Below are positions 32,319 through 41,504 of a DNA stretch of 64,000 nucleotides, piece by piece. A program made the position numbers and the translations under genes. A model generated the notes under the pieces. It did no database searches. It was not told the origin of the DNA and worked only from the letters and a program-made list of their open reading frames with translations. Where the stretch lies: the NCBI RefSeq assembly GCF_018323885.1, contig NZ_AP024585.1, positions 2,728,001 to 2,792,000 on the forward strand, in the 5' to 3' direction. Position 1 is the stretch's first letter. Each line of letters starts with the position of its first letter. This DNA is from Citrobacter amalonaticus (GTDB lineage: Bacteria; Pseudomonadota; Gammaproteobacteria; Enterobacterales; Enterobacteriaceae).

Positions 32319-33833
32319 TCAGGCGACAGCCTGGCTAACTTTAGGCATCGCAAGGCTTAGCGCCTGGCGCTCATCCGCCTGTTCGTGAAGTAATTCCCCG
32401 GCGATCTCTCCTTCCCGCATCACCACAATGCGGTCAGCCACGCCGAGGACTTCCGGCAGGTCACTGGAGGCGAACAGCACGGCAACGCCGCGTGCGGCCA
32501 GGGCATAAATAACGTTATAAATTTCGTGCTTCGCGCCAACATCAATGCCGCGTGTCGGTTCGTCGAGCAAAATCACTTTCATCTCTTCCGATAGCCAGCG
32601 ACCGAGAATCGCCTTTTGCTGGTTACCACCGGAGAGATTCATAATTAACTGTTCGGCACTGGGGGTTTTGATATTCAGCGAGCGAATGTGTTGGTCAGCA
32701 TTGGTTTCTTCCCATCCGTTGTTGATCACACATCCCCCCAGCACATGCTTACGCCGGGCGCTGATGTTGATGTTGTCACGTACCGAATGCACCGGGATGA
32801 TCCCCTCCGCTTTCCGGTCTTCCGGGCACAGCATCATGCCTGCCGCGATAGCATTCGCCGGCTTGCGGATATCAATCGGTTTTTCGTCGATGTACACCTG
32901 CCCTTCGCTGATACGGGTGCCGCCAAATAAGCCTTTCATTAACTCACTGCGGCCCGCGCCTACCAGCCCAAACAGCCCAACGATTTCGCCGCTGCGTACC
33001 GTAAGGCTGATGGGTGTGCGTACGCCCTGCGCTTTTACGGCATGCAAGCGCAGGCGTTCTGCGCCATAGGGACGTGGCTGCCAGCCGTAAATATCGCCCA
33101 GATCGCGCCCAACCATCGCCTGCACCAGCGCATCGTGGTTGACCTGCTGCATGTCGGTAAAGGTTTTCACGTAACGGCCATCTTTAAACACGGTAATCGC
33201 ATCACTGAGCGCGAAAATCTCTTCCATGCGGTGCGAAACATACAGAATGACGCGCCCTTCTTTACGCAGTTCGCGTATCACCCGGAACAGGTTTTCGATC
33301 TCCCTTGCAGAGAGCGAACTGGTCGGTTCATCGAAGGCAATAATCTTGGCGTTGCGCGCCAGTGCTTTGGCAATTTCCACCATCTGCCACTGGCCGATGG
33401 AGAGATATTTCAGAGGGGTCGCAGGATCGATATCCATCCCCAGATGTTTAAGTTGTAAACCCGCTTCATAATTAAGCAGAGTGCGGTTCACAATGCCGCC
33501 TTTGTGTGGCAGTTGCCCGAGATAGATATTCTCGGCAACGGTCATCTCCGGCACGAGATGTAATTCCTGGTAAATAATGGCAACGCCGGCATTCAGCGCG
33601 GCGGTGGTATCCGCGAAGCGCATTTCCTGCTCGCGAATCGCCAAAGAGCCCGTGGTTGGCGCATAGTTACCGCTGAGAATTTTTAAAAGCGTTGATTTCC
33701 CGGCGCCATTTTCACCCATCAGCGCATGCACCTGACCGGCGTAACAGTCAAAACTGATATCCGTAAGCGCTTTAACGCCGGGGAAGGTTTTACCAATGCC
33801 GCGAAATGAGAGATACGGGGTAGACTGTTGCAT
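32319..33833 (-). CDS. araG: L-arabinose ABC transporter ATP-binding protein
   Basis: Tandem ATPase that powers L-arabinose uptake at the cytoplasmic face. The 504 residues hold two ABC domains. The first has Walker [13 protein letters not shown], a signature of the form [15 protein letters not shown] and Walker [13 protein letters not shown]. The second has the degenerate [13 protein letters not shown], signature [15 protein letters not shown] and Walker [13 protein letters not shown]. The degenerate second Walker A is normal for sugar importers of this class. It lies between araF and araH. Confidence 0.97.
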   Translation of the reverse strand: MQQSTPYLSFRGIGKTFPGVKALTDISFDCYAGQVHALMGENGAGKSTLLKILSGNYAPTTGSLAIREQEMRFADTTAALNAGVAIIYQELHLVPEMTVAENIYLGQLPHKGGIVNRTLLNYEAGLQLKHLGMDIDPATPLKYLSIGQWQMVEIAKALARNAKIIAFDEPTSSLSAREIENLFRVIRELRKEGRVILYVSHRMEEIFALSDAITVFKDGRYVKTFTDMQQVNHDALVQAMVGRDLGDIYGWQPRPYGAERLRLHAVKAQGVRTPISLTVRSGEIVGLFGLVGAGRSELMKGLFGGTRISEGQVYIDEKPIDIRKPANAIAAGMMLCPEDRKAEGIIPVHSVRDNINISARRKHVLGGCVINNGWEETNADQHIRSLNIKTPSAEQLIMNLSGGNQQKAILGRWLSEEMKVILLDEPTRGIDVGAKHEIYNVIYALAARGVAVLFASSDLPEVLGVADRIVVMREGEIAGELLHEQADERQALSLAMPKVSQAVA

Positions 33834-33865
33834 AACGTCTCCGTGAGTCAGTATCGTTCTAACCG

Positions 33866-33903
33866 GTTGCCGGATGGCGACATGAGCGATGCCATCCGGC
33901 TTT
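33866..33903. repeat. Stem-loop (REP-like) between araF and araG
   Basis: GCCGGATGGC (33869-33878) and GCCATCCGGC (33891-33900) form a perfect 10-bp stem in the 85-base gap between the binding-protein gene and the ATPase gene. Such a structure usually raises binding-protein mRNA relative to the downstream genes by blocking 3' decay or partly terminating. Confidence 0.75.
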
Positions 33904-33918
33904 TCATTTGCTGTCGTC

Positions 33919-34908
33919 TTACTTACCGCCTAACCCTTTTTTCGCCAGCTCTTCTTTGAAGTTGTCACGGGTGATCAGCACCACGTCAGTCACTTCGGTG
34001 AATGCCGGTGGTTCTGCGCCTTTAGTCACCCAGTTGTAGAGCATTTCGCTGGATTTATAACCGTGAACGTCCGGGCTTGGCAGCAGTGAGCCATAGAAGC
34101 CGGTCGCCTGCCCTTTCGACAGTTCGCTCACTGCGTCAACGCCATTGATACCAATGCCGATCACGTCCGCCGCCTTAAAGCCCTGGCCTTCAGTGGCGCG
34201 CACGCCGCCGAGTACCGTGTTATCGTTCATGCCGACAATCAACCAGTGTTTAACTTCAGGGTGCTGAACCAGCATGGAGTTGGCGGCATCAAATGCGCCG
34301 GGGATATCGTTAGATTTGGTAGGAACCTGGTAGATCTGTTTTTCCGGGAAACCGGCGGCTTTCAGCGCTTCCATCGAGCCGCCGGTACGACGACGTGCGG
34401 TATCCAGTTCGTTGGCCGTAATCGCCATAACCGCGGTGTCTTTGACGTCCCAACCCCGTTTCTGCATCTCTTTATACAGTTCCTGGCCCTGACGTTCGCC
34501 GATTTTGGTTGCCGCCATCATCACCAACGGGACGGTATCCATCGGTTTGCCTTTGGCATTGACGAACTGATCGTCCACGGCGATCACTTTCATGTCGTAG
34601 CCGCGCGCCTTCGCGACAATAGCGGAACCCAGTTTTGGATCCGGGGTACAAATAACAAACCCCTTCGCCCCGCTCGCCGCCAGGCTGTCGATCGCATTCA
34701 GCGTCTTCTCGCCGTCCGGCACCGCAATTTTAATCACTTCAAAGCCCAAATCTTTCCCGGCTTTATCGGCAAATTTCCACTCCGTCTGGAACCAGGGTTC
34801 TTCCGGTTGTTTCACCAGAAAACCCAGTTTCATCGATTCTGCCATAGCGGATTGTGACATAACGGCAGCCAGACCGATGGCTGCCAGCGCTTTAGTGAAT
34901 TTGTGCAT
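33919..34908 (-). CDS. araF: L-arabinose-binding periplasmic protein
   Basis: Periplasmic binding protein that delivers L-arabinose to AraGH. I start at [20 protein letters not shown] (329 residues as in E. coli), not at the in-frame ATG 45 bases upstream. The signal peptide is cut after AMA. The mature protein is nearly identical to the E. coli protein through [18 protein letters not shown] and the hinge segment [16 protein letters not shown]. First and probably most abundant product of araFGH, with a stem-loop after it. Confidence 0.97.
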   Translation of the reverse strand: MHKFTKALAAIGLAAVMSQSAMAESMKLGFLVKQPEEPWFQTEWKFADKAGKDLGFEVIKIAVPDGEKTLNAIDSLAASGAKGFVICTPDPKLGSAIVAKARGYDMKVIAVDDQFVNAKGKPMDTVPLVMMAATKIGERQGQELYKEMQKRGWDVKDTAVMAITANELDTARRRTGGSMEALKAAGFPEKQIYQVPTKSNDIPGAFDAANSMLVQHPEVKHWLIVGMNDNTVLGGVRATEGQGFKAADVIGIGINGVDAVSELSKGQATGFYGSLLPSPDVHGYKSSEMLYNWVTKGAEPPAFTEVTDVVLITRDNFKEELAKKGLGGK

Positions 34909-35226
34909 GGTTAACTCCAGCTTTAGCGTCATTTTATGTAGGGTAATATTCAACGACTTTATGTAATTCAGACGAAAAACAAGGCATTACCAAAAGAACT
35001 CAAGATAAGTGCCAGTGCTGGAATAGTTGTAGCGGGAAATTGATTCTCCATAGGAGAGCGGCATCACACCGCAGAATTACAGTAATTGCGTACATAAATT
35101 CAGCGGAAAATGACATAAGAAATGGGGTAATTGTCAGACAAATAAAAAGTGACGTAGCACATTAATCCATAAGGTCAGCTCACAAATCCTTGTACCCGAA
35201 TACCCCTGTATTCGGGTACAAACGAA
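34909..35226. promoter_or_regulatory. araFGH promoter region with a 3' palindrome
   Basis: About 318 bases that should carry the CRP- and AraC-dependent araFGH promoter. TAGC and TCCATA elements of AraC type occur at 35030-35052, but with a 13-base rather than 7-base spacer, so I do not call an operator. At the far end (35191-35220) lies the perfect 13-bp hairpin TGTACCCGAATAC-CCCT-GTATTCGGGTACA, which follows the DJ-1 family gene. No gene is supported. Confidence 0.5.
35191..35220. repeat. Perfect 13-bp inverted repeat after the DJ-1 family gene
   Basis: TGTACCCGAATAC at 35191-35203 pairs with GTATTCGGGTACA at 35208-35220 across a CCCT loop. It starts 7 bases past the stop of the DJ-1 family gene on the minus strand. 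There is no T tract on either side, so it is an unusual terminator if it is one. Confidence 0.7.
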
Positions 35227-35784
35227 TTACCACGGATAATAGATATGTTCAGCATGTTCACGAACGGGTTGGTCATCGCCTAACAAACGGGCTGACAGCG
35301 TCAGGGCAAAATCAAAAATATGGCCTAATCCTTTACCACTCAGGAGATGCCCATCCTCCACAACCGGCGCATCAACATAAACGCCATCAGTCACCGTTTT
35401 ATAGAGATCGCCTGAGCAGACATAACGACGCCCCTTCAGTAAGCCGTTGCCGCCTAATACACGAGCGGCCGCTGAACAAATGGGACAAATTAATTTTCCG
35501 GCGGCATCATGGCGCGAGACAAACTCAATAACCTGTGGATTCGCCGCCAGGTTTACGCTCCCTTGTGGGCCGCCCGGCAGCACCACCGCGTCATACAGGC
35601 GCTCCTGCTGCCCCGCCAGCGTGTAATCGGTGACCATTGGGACATTGTGGTAGCTCACGACGGCGCGAGATTCCGCGCAGGCCAGGGTATCGACGTCAAT
35701 ATTCAGACGACGCAAGATATCAATAGTAACGATCGCTTCCGCTTCCTCGAAACCCGATGCCAGCAAGACGGCCACTCTTTTCAT
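35227..35784 (-). CDS. DJ-1/PfpI family protein
   Basis: Small cytoplasmic protein of the DJ-1/ThiJ/PfpI superfamily, 185 residues. The N-terminus RVAVLLASGFEEAEAIVTID carries the conserved acidic residue before the nucleophile elbow. The elbow is KLICPICSAAARVLGG, with cysteine at the reactive position (about Cys100), and VVLPGGPQGSVNL precedes it. YajL is the closest E. coli relative in pattern, but this gene is not at the yajL locus, and no such gene lies between araF and ftnB in E. coli. Activity (deglycase, chaperone or hydratase) cannot be told from sequence. Confidence 0.83.
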   Translation of the reverse strand: MKRVAVLLASGFEEAEAIVTIDILRRLNIDVDTLACAESRAVVSYHNVPMVTDYTLAGQQERLYDAVVLPGGPQGSVNLAANPQVIEFVSRHDAAGKLICPICSAAARVLGGNGLLKGRRYVCSGDLYKTVTDGVYVDAPVVEDGHLLSGKGLGHIFDFALTLSARLLGDDQPVREHAEHIYYPW

Positions 35785-36304
35785 TCAACTTTCCTCATTT
35801 ATTACAGGCTGATAACACCGAAAATGACGAATTAATCATTCGGTTATAATTGAACAAGATGTCGCTGCCCTGATTTTTTAGTAAGAGACAAACTGGCATT
35901 ATTTCTGCCATAACGGTTTCACAGGATTATTATCGCGGCAGGGACGGTAAAGATTATCAATATTCTGATATTACCACGCCAAACTATCCACTTTTGTGAC
36001 TTAAAACATCATTTCAAAATCATAAATCCATTCAAGTTTCAACAAAATCAATCAGATATATAATTTCACATTATGTTTACCAAATACAGGGTGATGTATT
36101 AACTTCAGTAATGTGTAAAAAATCATAAACAATACCACTTAAGGATTTTCTTATTCCGTTGATGCAGGTATGCTTATTTTCGATTCGCGATGGAATTGAC
36201 TCTTCGATCACATAATGGACTGGCAGAATGGACGTATTCTGCTAACAGTAAGTTGTGCAGATTAGCGCTGCACATCCCTTCTATCAGGAAATAAGGATAT
36301 TGAT
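35785..36304. other. AT-rich intergenic region before ftnB
   Basis: About 520 bases with divergent genes on both sides, so at least two promoters. The middle (about 35990-36170) is visibly AT-rich. I found no clear operator or small gene. AAGGA lies just before the ftnB ATG. Confidence 0.5.
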
Positions 36305-36808
36305 ATGGCTGCAGTTGGAATGGTAAACAAACTCAATAATCAAATGAATCTTGAGTTTTATGCTTCCAATCTCTACCTCCATCTGAGTGAGTGGTGTTCT
36401 GAACACCGTCTGATGGGTACTGCGACTTTCTTACGTACTCAAGCCCAGAGTAATGTCACCCAAATGATGCGCGTCTTTAACTTCATGAAAAATGCCGGGG
36501 CGAATCCGGTCGTTAAGGCCATTGATGTACCAGGCGAAGACTTACATTCGCTGGAAGAACTGTTTCAGAAAACAATGGAAGATTATGAGCAGCGCGCCAG
36601 CACGCTTTCGCAGCTCACCAACGAAGCGGAAGCCCTGAACGATGCGCCTACCCTGAATTTTCTCCACGCTCTGGAAAAAGAACAGCAGCAAGATGGGCTG
36701 TTGTTACAAACGATTCTTGAGGAAGTGCGTAGCGCCAAACGCGCGGGACTGTGCCCGGAGCAGACCGATCAGCACGTGCTCAACGTCGTCAATTATCAAC
36801 AGCATTAA
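36305..36808 (+). CDS. ftnB: Ferritin-like protein FtnB
   Basis: Ferritin-like protein of 167 residues that aligns with E. coli FtnB along its whole length. In Salmonella it helps repair damaged iron-sulphur clusters and store iron. Four-helix-bundle segments such as [20 protein letters not shown] are clear. Ferroxidase ligands kept in FtnA (EEMTH) are replaced here by SNVTQMM, so the diiron centre is incomplete, which is characteristic of FtnB. A 9-bp stem follows the stop but has no T tract. Confidence 0.93.
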   Translation: MAAVGMVNKLNNQMNLEFYASNLYLHLSEWCSEHRLMGTATFLRTQAQSNVTQMMRVFNFMKNAGANPVVKAIDVPGEDLHSLEELFQKTMEDYEQRASTLSQLTNEAEALNDAPTLNFLHALEKEQQQDGLLLQTILEEVRSAKRAGLCPEQTDQHVLNVVNYQQH

Positions 36809-36934
36809 TTGACCACGCTATTGGCCTGCATTTCACTCCCCGGCAGGCCAATTCGCAAAGCCTTTTCAGCCTGATGCCTCCACTTTGGGAGGCATTGCAA
36901 AAAGTATTTCTATAATATAAAACAACGGCTTATT

Positions 36935-37186
36935 TTAGTGCGCTTCGCCCTGCGGCGTGAATTTCAGTTCAATCAGTGCGATCGCTTTCTGGATAGCGCG
37001 CCGCGTGACGGGATCGGCAGCTGCGGGATGCGTTGAAAAATCAATGTTTTTCAGCTGGCTGGTCATTTTTTCGCGAACTTCAACGGGAGCAATCACGTCG
37101 AGAACATCGAGAATTTGTTTGATGACGAGCTGGCAGGCGACAACGTCAGAGACCAGTTCCTGATCGGCATTCAGCGGTTGGGACAT
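36935..37186 (-). CDS. yecJ: YecJ family protein (DUF2766)
   Basis: Uncharacterised 83-residue cytoplasmic protein. The start [20 protein letters not shown] gives the E. coli length; the longer frame to 37255 lacks support. It is highly conserved compared with E. coli YecJ to the last residues ([14 protein letters not shown]). The position between ftnB and azuC is also conserved. No known motif or function. Confidence 0.92.
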   Translation of the reverse strand: MSQPLNADQELVSDVVACQLVIKQILDVLDVIAPVEVREKMTSQLKNIDFSTHPAAADPVTRRAIQKAIALIELKFTPQGEAH

Positions 37187-37278
37187 AGCAGGCGTTCCTG
37201 TTAGTGATGAAAGACCGTCATAGTACCGATTCAGAGGCCGAAACGATAGCCACACCTGACGCCGCGGACGACGGGTAT

Positions 37279-37305
37279 AAAAAAACCTGCCGAAGCAGGT
37301 TTTTT
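37279..37305. terminator. Bidirectional terminator after azuC
   Basis: AAAAAAACCTGC-CGAA-GCAGGTTTTTT is a stable stem with A and T tracts on both sides, ending the azuC RNA on the minus strand two bases after its stop codon. Confidence 0.88.
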
Positions 37306-37306
37306 A

Positions 37307-37393
37307 TCAGCGGAACATATCGCCCGGCGGTACGTCTTTAAACGTTTTGCAATAATTTTCAAACATGCTTTTCAGGATTTTGCGCAGTTTCAT
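37307..37393 (-). CDS. azuC: Small membrane-associated protein AzuC (28 aa), AzuCR dual-function RNA
   Basis: The minus strand encodes a 28-residue protein starting MKLRKILKSMFENYC and ending PPGDMFR, which I recognise as AzuC of E. coli (Gly-Asp here where E. coli has Gly-Asn). GGAG stands 7 bases before the ATG. In E. coli the AzuC peptide affects the glycerol-3-phosphate dehydrogenase GlpD, and the same transcript acts as a base-pairing RNA (AzuR). The transcript should run from about 37435 to the terminator at 37279. It is an amphipathic, basic peptide, and the protein is too short for ordinary gene callers. Confidence 0.93.
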   Translation of the reverse strand: MKLRKILKSMFENYCKTFKDVPPGDMFR

Positions 37394-37446
37394 GCCATGA
37401 CTCCAACTATTTTGTTATGCAGGTGTTATCGTCTATGCGCATATAG

Positions 37447-37462
37447 TATGACCGTCATCACA
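37447..37462. promoter_or_regulatory. CRP-like site over the azuC promoter
   Basis: On the minus strand TGTGA-TGACGG-TCATA matches the CRP consensus with one mismatch and lies between a TTGATT -35 and a TACTAT -10 box upstream of azuC. Placement over the core promoter suits the CRP repression reported for azuC in E. coli. Confidence 0.55.
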
Positions 37463-37606
37463 AAAATCAACTACTTCGTGATTTTCATCACGTTTTATAC
37501 TTAACATATTCTTTGCATTTGCGACTCTTTCACCGATAAATCAATTACCTACAGCAATATCAGTTCTGGTGAATTTTTATCGTTTTTTTTGAATGGCAAG
37601 TGCACG

Positions 37607-37837
37607 ATGCAAGAAGCTCGAACCACAGAAAGCAAACGAAGAATCTCTTCTGCCACCCAGATCACCTTCAGCACGCCTGTCTGGCTTATTTTGCTGGTGC
37701 TGTACCTCGGGATTCAGTTTAGCGGCATCAGCTTTCGTCTGGTTTTTGTGGTCATCGCGCTTATCTGCCTGACTGGCATGGTGGAGACGTTACGACTGGT
37801 GAAAGAGGCGGGCAGCGCGGTGTCTGCCAGGAAGTAA
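37607..37837 (+). CDS. Small predicted inner-membrane protein
   Basis: 76 residues from the ATG at 37607 (MQEARTTESKRRISSATQIT); an in-frame TTG lies 18 bases upstream. After a basic, hydrophilic N-terminus come two closely spaced hydrophobic stretches, VWLILLVLYLGIQF and SFRLVFVVIALICL, probably a membrane hairpin. No family recognised and no obvious ribosome-binding site. It stands alone between azuC (opposite strand) and the RpiB-like gene, not present at this position in E. coli as far as I know. Clear membrane character makes it more likely real than chance. Confidence 0.5.
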   Translation: MQEARTTESKRRISSATQITFSTPVWLILLVLYLGIQFSGISFRLVFVVIALICLTGMVETLRLVKEAGSAVSARK

Positions 37838-37884
37838 AGTGGAAAGCCGGATGCGCATTACGCCCGCCGGCTTGTCAGCAAAAA

Positions 37885-38523
37885 TTAGCCGAGGATTTCG
37901 CGAACGAACGCTTCAATCTCTTTGCTCTGGCCATTTTCAAAGAAGCATTGCTGGAAACGCTGCCCAGAAACTGCCGTCTTCACCAGTTCCGGATCGATTG
38001 CACGCAGCGTATCAAGATAGTTGTCTTTAACGACCGCCGCTTTGACCTGGTTAAGGATCCCGGCGTTACGCACCTGCGGTTCTTTACGCTCTGGCGGGTA
38101 ACCTTCGCCATTGCGCCCCGTAAAGGCTTTCTCGAAGATAAAGCGCACGTTCAGTTCAGCACCCCAGCCAAACCCTTTCGCAAACGGCAGAGACAGCGCA
38201 TTACCGTTGTTAATCTGCGCGAACAGGAAGGCATCCGCCGGATCAATGCAGTAGCCACACACCACGCCCGGATGAATATTCAGTGACATCAACGCGCCCT
38301 GGCCTGTACCACAGCCGGTCACCACAAAATCAACCGCTTTTGAATTCAGCAGAATGCTCGCCATGATGCCAAGGTGGATATAGGTCAGGTGGTGGTCATT
38401 CTCGTCGCTCATCCCGACGTTGAATACCGGAAAACCCTTTTCATCCGCCACCGCTTTGAGCTCGCGGTGAATGATGGCGTTTTTACCCGCCTGGCTGTTT
38501 TCCATCATCAGTGCAATTTTCAT
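37885..38523 (-). CDS. RpiB/LacA/LacB family sugar-phosphate isomerase
   Basis: 212-residue cytoplasmic protein of the RpiB/LacAB fold, which interconverts aldose and ketose phosphates. The N-terminal MKIALMMENSQAGKN, the GIMASILLNSKAVDFVVTGCG segment with TGCGTGQGA, and GVVCGYCIDPADAFLFAQIN match the family's phosphate-binding and active-site regions, the catalytic Cys being that of TGCG. It is longer than RpiB (about 150) by a C-terminal extension of roughly 60 residues. AGGAGA precedes the ATG. No sugar kinase, transporter or regulator is adjacent, so the substrate cannot be inferred. Not found at this position in E. coli. Confidence 0.8.
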   Translation of the reverse strand: MKIALMMENSQAGKNAIIHRELKAVADEKGFPVFNVGMSDENDHHLTYIHLGIMASILLNSKAVDFVVTGCGTGQGALMSLNIHPGVVCGYCIDPADAFLFAQINNGNALSLPFAKGFGWGAELNVRFIFEKAFTGRNGEGYPPERKEPQVRNAGILNQVKAAVVKDNYLDTLRAIDPELVKTAVSGQRFQQCFFENGQSKEIEAFVREILG

Positions 38524-38782
38524 TCTGTCTTCTCCTGAATGCGATGCGGGAAGTCCCGCCTTGAGTCATCACGATACCGCACAGTACTACTTAGCAAACA
38601 TACTTTCAAATTTTATGAAAGATGCTTTTAAAAATGAGGGGTAGCTTCACATTTTCTTCAGGTGACCGCAAAATGACCGTCGTCGTGTGAATTAGTCGTT
38701 GCTGATCTATAAGTTATTCAGGCCATTGAAACGCTGATGTGTGAATTAGGATAGCGTATCACCGAACATTCAGAGCGATACC

Positions 38783-39118
38783 ATGAAGACTCTTTTTATT
38801 GCCCTCTCACTGATACTCCTGACGGGATGCGCGATCAACAGACAGGCGCAGGTAAGTGATGCCAGCGCGACAACCGGCGTTGTGCGATTGACTTATGATC
38901 AGGCGATGCTGCAAAACGCCTATACCGACGATTATATCGCCCAGGGCACCGCCACACGCGCGTGTCAGCAACTAGGCTATGCCAGCGCCCAGCCATTCGG
39001 TCAACCCGTCAGCACCTGCAGTGTTTATGCTGGCTCCCTGTGTATGAACACGAAAATTACACTCTCCTGGCAATGTCAGGGCATCGCCATTTCGCAAGCA
39101 GCACCTCATTATTATTAA
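38783..39118 (+). CDS. yecR: YecR family lipoprotein
   Basis: Small predicted lipoprotein of 111 residues. The signal MKTLFIALSLILLTGCAINR ends in the lipobox LTGC. The mature part contains four more cysteines (ATRACQQLGY, STCSVYAGSLC, SWQCQG). In E. coli yecR belongs to the flagellar regulon, but I find no clean sigma-28 promoter in the 260 bases upstream. Function unknown. A weak hairpin (GGCCAG-TATTAA-CTGGCC) follows the stop. Confidence 0.88.
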   Translation: MKTLFIALSLILLTGCAINRQAQVSDASATTGVVRLTYDQAMLQNAYTDDYIAQGTATRACQQLGYASAQPFGQPVSTCSVYAGSLCMNTKITLSWQCQGIAISQAAPHYY

Positions 39119-39300
39119 TTTACGGGCCAGTATTAACTGGCCTGATTTATCCCGCGCTAATTATTTTATAGCGCAAATGCGTTTTATTCCCATTCGTATT
39201 TTTAATAATTAAATTTATTATTTTACCTTTTGCAAATATTTAAATAACAAATTATAGTGACGCCACATCAACATATTTATGAATTTTGTGGAGCGAAGTC

Positions 39301-39798
39301 ATGCTGAAAACAGAAATGATCGACAAACTGAATGAGCAAATGAACCTGGAATTATATTCCTCCCTGCTCTATCAGCAGATGAGCGCCTGGTGTAGCTACC
39401 ACAGCTTTGAAGGTGCCGCCGCGTTCCTGCGTCGCCACGCGCAGGAAGAGATGACGCACATGCAGCGTCTGTTTGACTATCTGACCGATACCGGCAGCCT
39501 GCCGCGCATTAATACCGTCTCATCGCCTTTTGCTGAATATGCATCGCTGGATGAGTTATTCCGTGTGACTTACGAACACGAACAGTTGATCACCCAGAAA
39601 ATTAACGAGCTGGCGCATGCCGCAATGACCAGTCAGGATTATCCGACCTTTAATTTCCTGCAATGGTATGTTGCCGAACAGCATGAAGAAGAGAAATTGT
39701 TTAAATCGGTGATTGATAAATTAACGCTGGCAGGAAAAAGCGGCGAAGGTTTGTATTTTATCGATAAAGAACTGTCGACGCTCGATACCGCAAATTAA
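39301..39798 (+). CDS. ftnA: Bacterial ferritin FtnA
   Basis: Main iron-storage ferritin, 24-subunit shell. The start is [13 protein letters not shown] (165 residues as in E. coli), with GGAG (TGTGGAGCGAAGTC) upstream. Ferroxidase ligands are present: Glu of LNLELYSS-type helix [10 protein letters not shown] (E49/E50, H53) in helix B, Glu94-type in YEHEQL, and Gln/Glu of the fourth helix ([10 protein letters not shown]). Contrast with ftnB, 3 kb away, which lacks several of these. A strong terminator follows. Confidence 0.97.
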   Translation: MLKTEMIDKLNEQMNLELYSSLLYQQMSAWCSYHSFEGAAAFLRRHAQEEMTHMQRLFDYLTDTGSLPRINTVSSPFAEYASLDELFRVTYEHEQLITQKINELAHAAMTSQDYPTFNFLQWYVAEQHEEEKLFKSVIDKLTLAGKSGEGLYFIDKELSTLDTAN

Positions 39799-39802
39799 TC
39801 AT

Positions 39803-39831
39803 AAAACGGTGAGGAAATTCCTCACCGTTTT
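39803..39831. terminator. Bidirectional terminator between ftnA and yecH
   Basis: AAAACGGTGAGG-AAATT-CCTCACCGTTTT is a perfect 12-bp stem with A and T tracts, serving the two convergent genes. Confidence 0.9.
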
Positions 39832-39832
39832 C

Positions 39833-40075
39833 TTAATGACGGCATATCTTGCTTTCGTGCGTAGAGAAACCGCCATCCTGAGCGATAAATTTCCCTTTCG
39901 CCGCCAGAAACGCCACCAGTTCTCCCGCCGTCATGTCCGACGCTGAGCAAGTATGAAAACGCGCCGCTTCGCCAAACCGCGCCTTAATCGCAGCTTCGAG
40001 GCTAGCCGTAGAATAGTTCTCGCCTGACTCAATCATCATATTCAACACTTCGTGACCGTGAACAGAATCCATCAT
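39833..40075 (-). CDS. yecH: YecH family metal-binding protein
   Basis: 80-residue protein (79 from the second ATG, the E. coli length) of the DUF2492/YecH family. HGHEVLNMMIESGENYS near the start, the central FHTCSASDMTAGELVAFLAA and the C-terminal KICRH supply His and Cys residues thought to bind metal. Conserved between ftnA and tyrP as in E. coli. Physiological role unknown; the iron-storage neighbour is suggestive only. Confidence 0.93.
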   Translation of the reverse strand: MMDSVHGHEVLNMMIESGENYSTASLEAAIKARFGEAARFHTCSASDMTAGELVAFLAAKGKFIAQDGGFSTHESKICRH

Positions 40076-40154
40076 TCCTCCTCAATAAAGTGCGTAGCCT
40101 ACGGCGAAACGGCATCCGCTGCTTTGCGCCAACGCAGGTTGCGCTCATTTAGGG

Positions 40155-40195
40155 CGTAAATATTCTTATACAGTCGATGTAACGGTCATTTGACG
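40155..40195. promoter_or_regulatory. Double TyrR box upstream of tyrP
   Basis: CGTAAA-tattct-TATACA (40155-40172) matches the TyrR consensus TGTAAA-N6-TTTACA at ten of twelve positions. TGTAAC-ggtcat-TTGACG (40178-40195) is a weaker second box, centres 23 bp apart. The strong/weak pair is the arrangement known at E. coli tyrP, where TyrR represses with tyrosine and activates with phenylalanine. Confidence 0.7.
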
Positions 40196-40263
40196 AAAAT
40201 AGCGTTTTGCCTTACCCTGCGCCGCAGATCTAACCGTTGTTTTTCTCTGGGACAGTGTAAAGC

Positions 40264-41475
40264 GTGAAGAATAGAACTCTGGGAAGTGTTTTCATCGTGG
40301 CAGGCACCACGATTGGCGCAGGGATGCTGGCGATGCCTTTGGCGGCCGCCGGGGTCGGTTTTGGCGTCACTTTAGCGTTATTGATTGGGTTGTGGGCATT
40401 GATGTGCTACACCGCGCTGTTGCTGCTTGAAGTGTATCAGCACGTCCCGGCTGACACCGGTTTAGGGACGCTGGCTAAGCGCTATCTGGGACGCTATGGT
40501 CAGTGGATAACCGGCTTCAGTATGATGTTCCTGATGTATGCGCTGACCGCTGCCTATATCAGCGGCGCGGGTGAGTTACTCGCCTCCAGTATCAGCGACT
40601 GGACCGGAAGCGAAATGTCCCCCACCGCTGGCGTATTACTGTTCACCTTTGTTGCCGGTGGCGTCGTCTGCGTGGGCACCTCGCTGGTCGATTTGTTTAA
40701 CCGCTTTCTCTTTAGCGCCAAGATTATTTTCCTGGTCGTGATGCTGGCGCTGCTGATGCCGCACATTCATAAAGTCAATCTTCTGACCCTGCCGCTTGAG
40801 CAGGGGCTGGCGCTTTCGGCTATCCCGGTCATTTTCACCTCTTTCGGCTTTCACGGCAGCGTCCCCAGCATCGTGAGTTACATGGAAGGCAACATCCGCA
40901 AACTGCGGTGGGTATTTATTATCGGCAGCGCGATTCCGTTAGTGGCCTATATTTTCTGGCAACTGGCGACGCTCGGTAGCATCAACTCCACAACGTTTAT
41001 GGGACTGCTGGCAAATCATGCCGGGTTGAATGGTTTGTTGCAGGCGTTACGGGAGGTCGTTGCCTCGCCGCACGTTGAGCTGGCGGTGCACCTTTTTGCT
41101 GACTTAGCGCTGGCAACCTCTTTCCTCGGCGTCGCACTGGGGCTGTTCGATTATCTGGCCGATCTGTTTCAGCGCCGCAATACAGCCGCTGGCCGGTTGC
41201 AAACGGGTGCAATCACCTTTCTGCCACCGCTGGCTTTCGCCCTCTTCTATCCACGTGGTTTTGTGATGGCACTGGGCTACGCCGGCGTCGCGCTGGCAGT
41301 GCTGGCGCTGATCATCCCTTCACTGCTGGCATGGCAGAGTCGTAAACAGAATCCGCAGGCGGGCTATCGCGTACTGGGCGGACGCCCCGCGCTGGCACTG
41401 GTGTTTACCTGTGGCATTGTGGTGATCGGCGTACAATTTCTGATTGCCGCCGGACTGCTGCCCGAAGTGGGATAA
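40264..41475 (+). CDS. tyrP: Tyrosine-specific permease TyrP
   Basis: Proton-coupled tyrosine importer of the aromatic amino acid permease family, 403 residues with about 11 transmembrane helices. The GTG start gives [20 protein letters not shown], and the helix-1 motif [12 protein letters not shown] typical of HAAAP carriers is intact. [19 protein letters not shown] is the second conserved region. A double TyrR box lies 70-110 bases upstream. A terminator follows immediately. Confidence 0.96.
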   Translation: MKNRTLGSVFIVAGTTIGAGMLAMPLAAAGVGFGVTLALLIGLWALMCYTALLLLEVYQHVPADTGLGTLAKRYLGRYGQWITGFSMMFLMYALTAAYISGAGELLASSISDWTGSEMSPTAGVLLFTFVAGGVVCVGTSLVDLFNRFLFSAKIIFLVVMLALLMPHIHKVNLLTLPLEQGLALSAIPVIFTSFGFHGSVPSIVSYMEGNIRKLRWVFIIGSAIPLVAYIFWQLATLGSINSTTFMGLLANHAGLNGLLQALREVVASPHVELAVHLFADLALATSFLGVALGLFDYLADLFQRRNTAAGRLQTGAITFLPPLAFALFYPRGFVMALGYAGVALAVLALIIPSLLAWQSRKQNPQAGYRVLGGRPALALVFTCGIVVIGVQFLIAAGLLPEVG

Positions 41476-41476
41476 A

Positions 41477-41504
41477 GAAAAGGGGCGTCAGCCCCTTTCT
41501 TTTC
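41477..41504. terminator. Bidirectional terminator between tyrP and yecA
   Basis: AGAAAAGGGGC-GTCA-GCCCCTTTCTTTT forms a GC-rich stem with flanking A and T tracts between convergent genes. Confidence 0.88.

Noticed and set aside
35030..35052. AraC half-site TAGC...TCCATA before araF
   Set aside because: Spacer is 13 rather than 7 bases and only one copy of TCCATA was seen.
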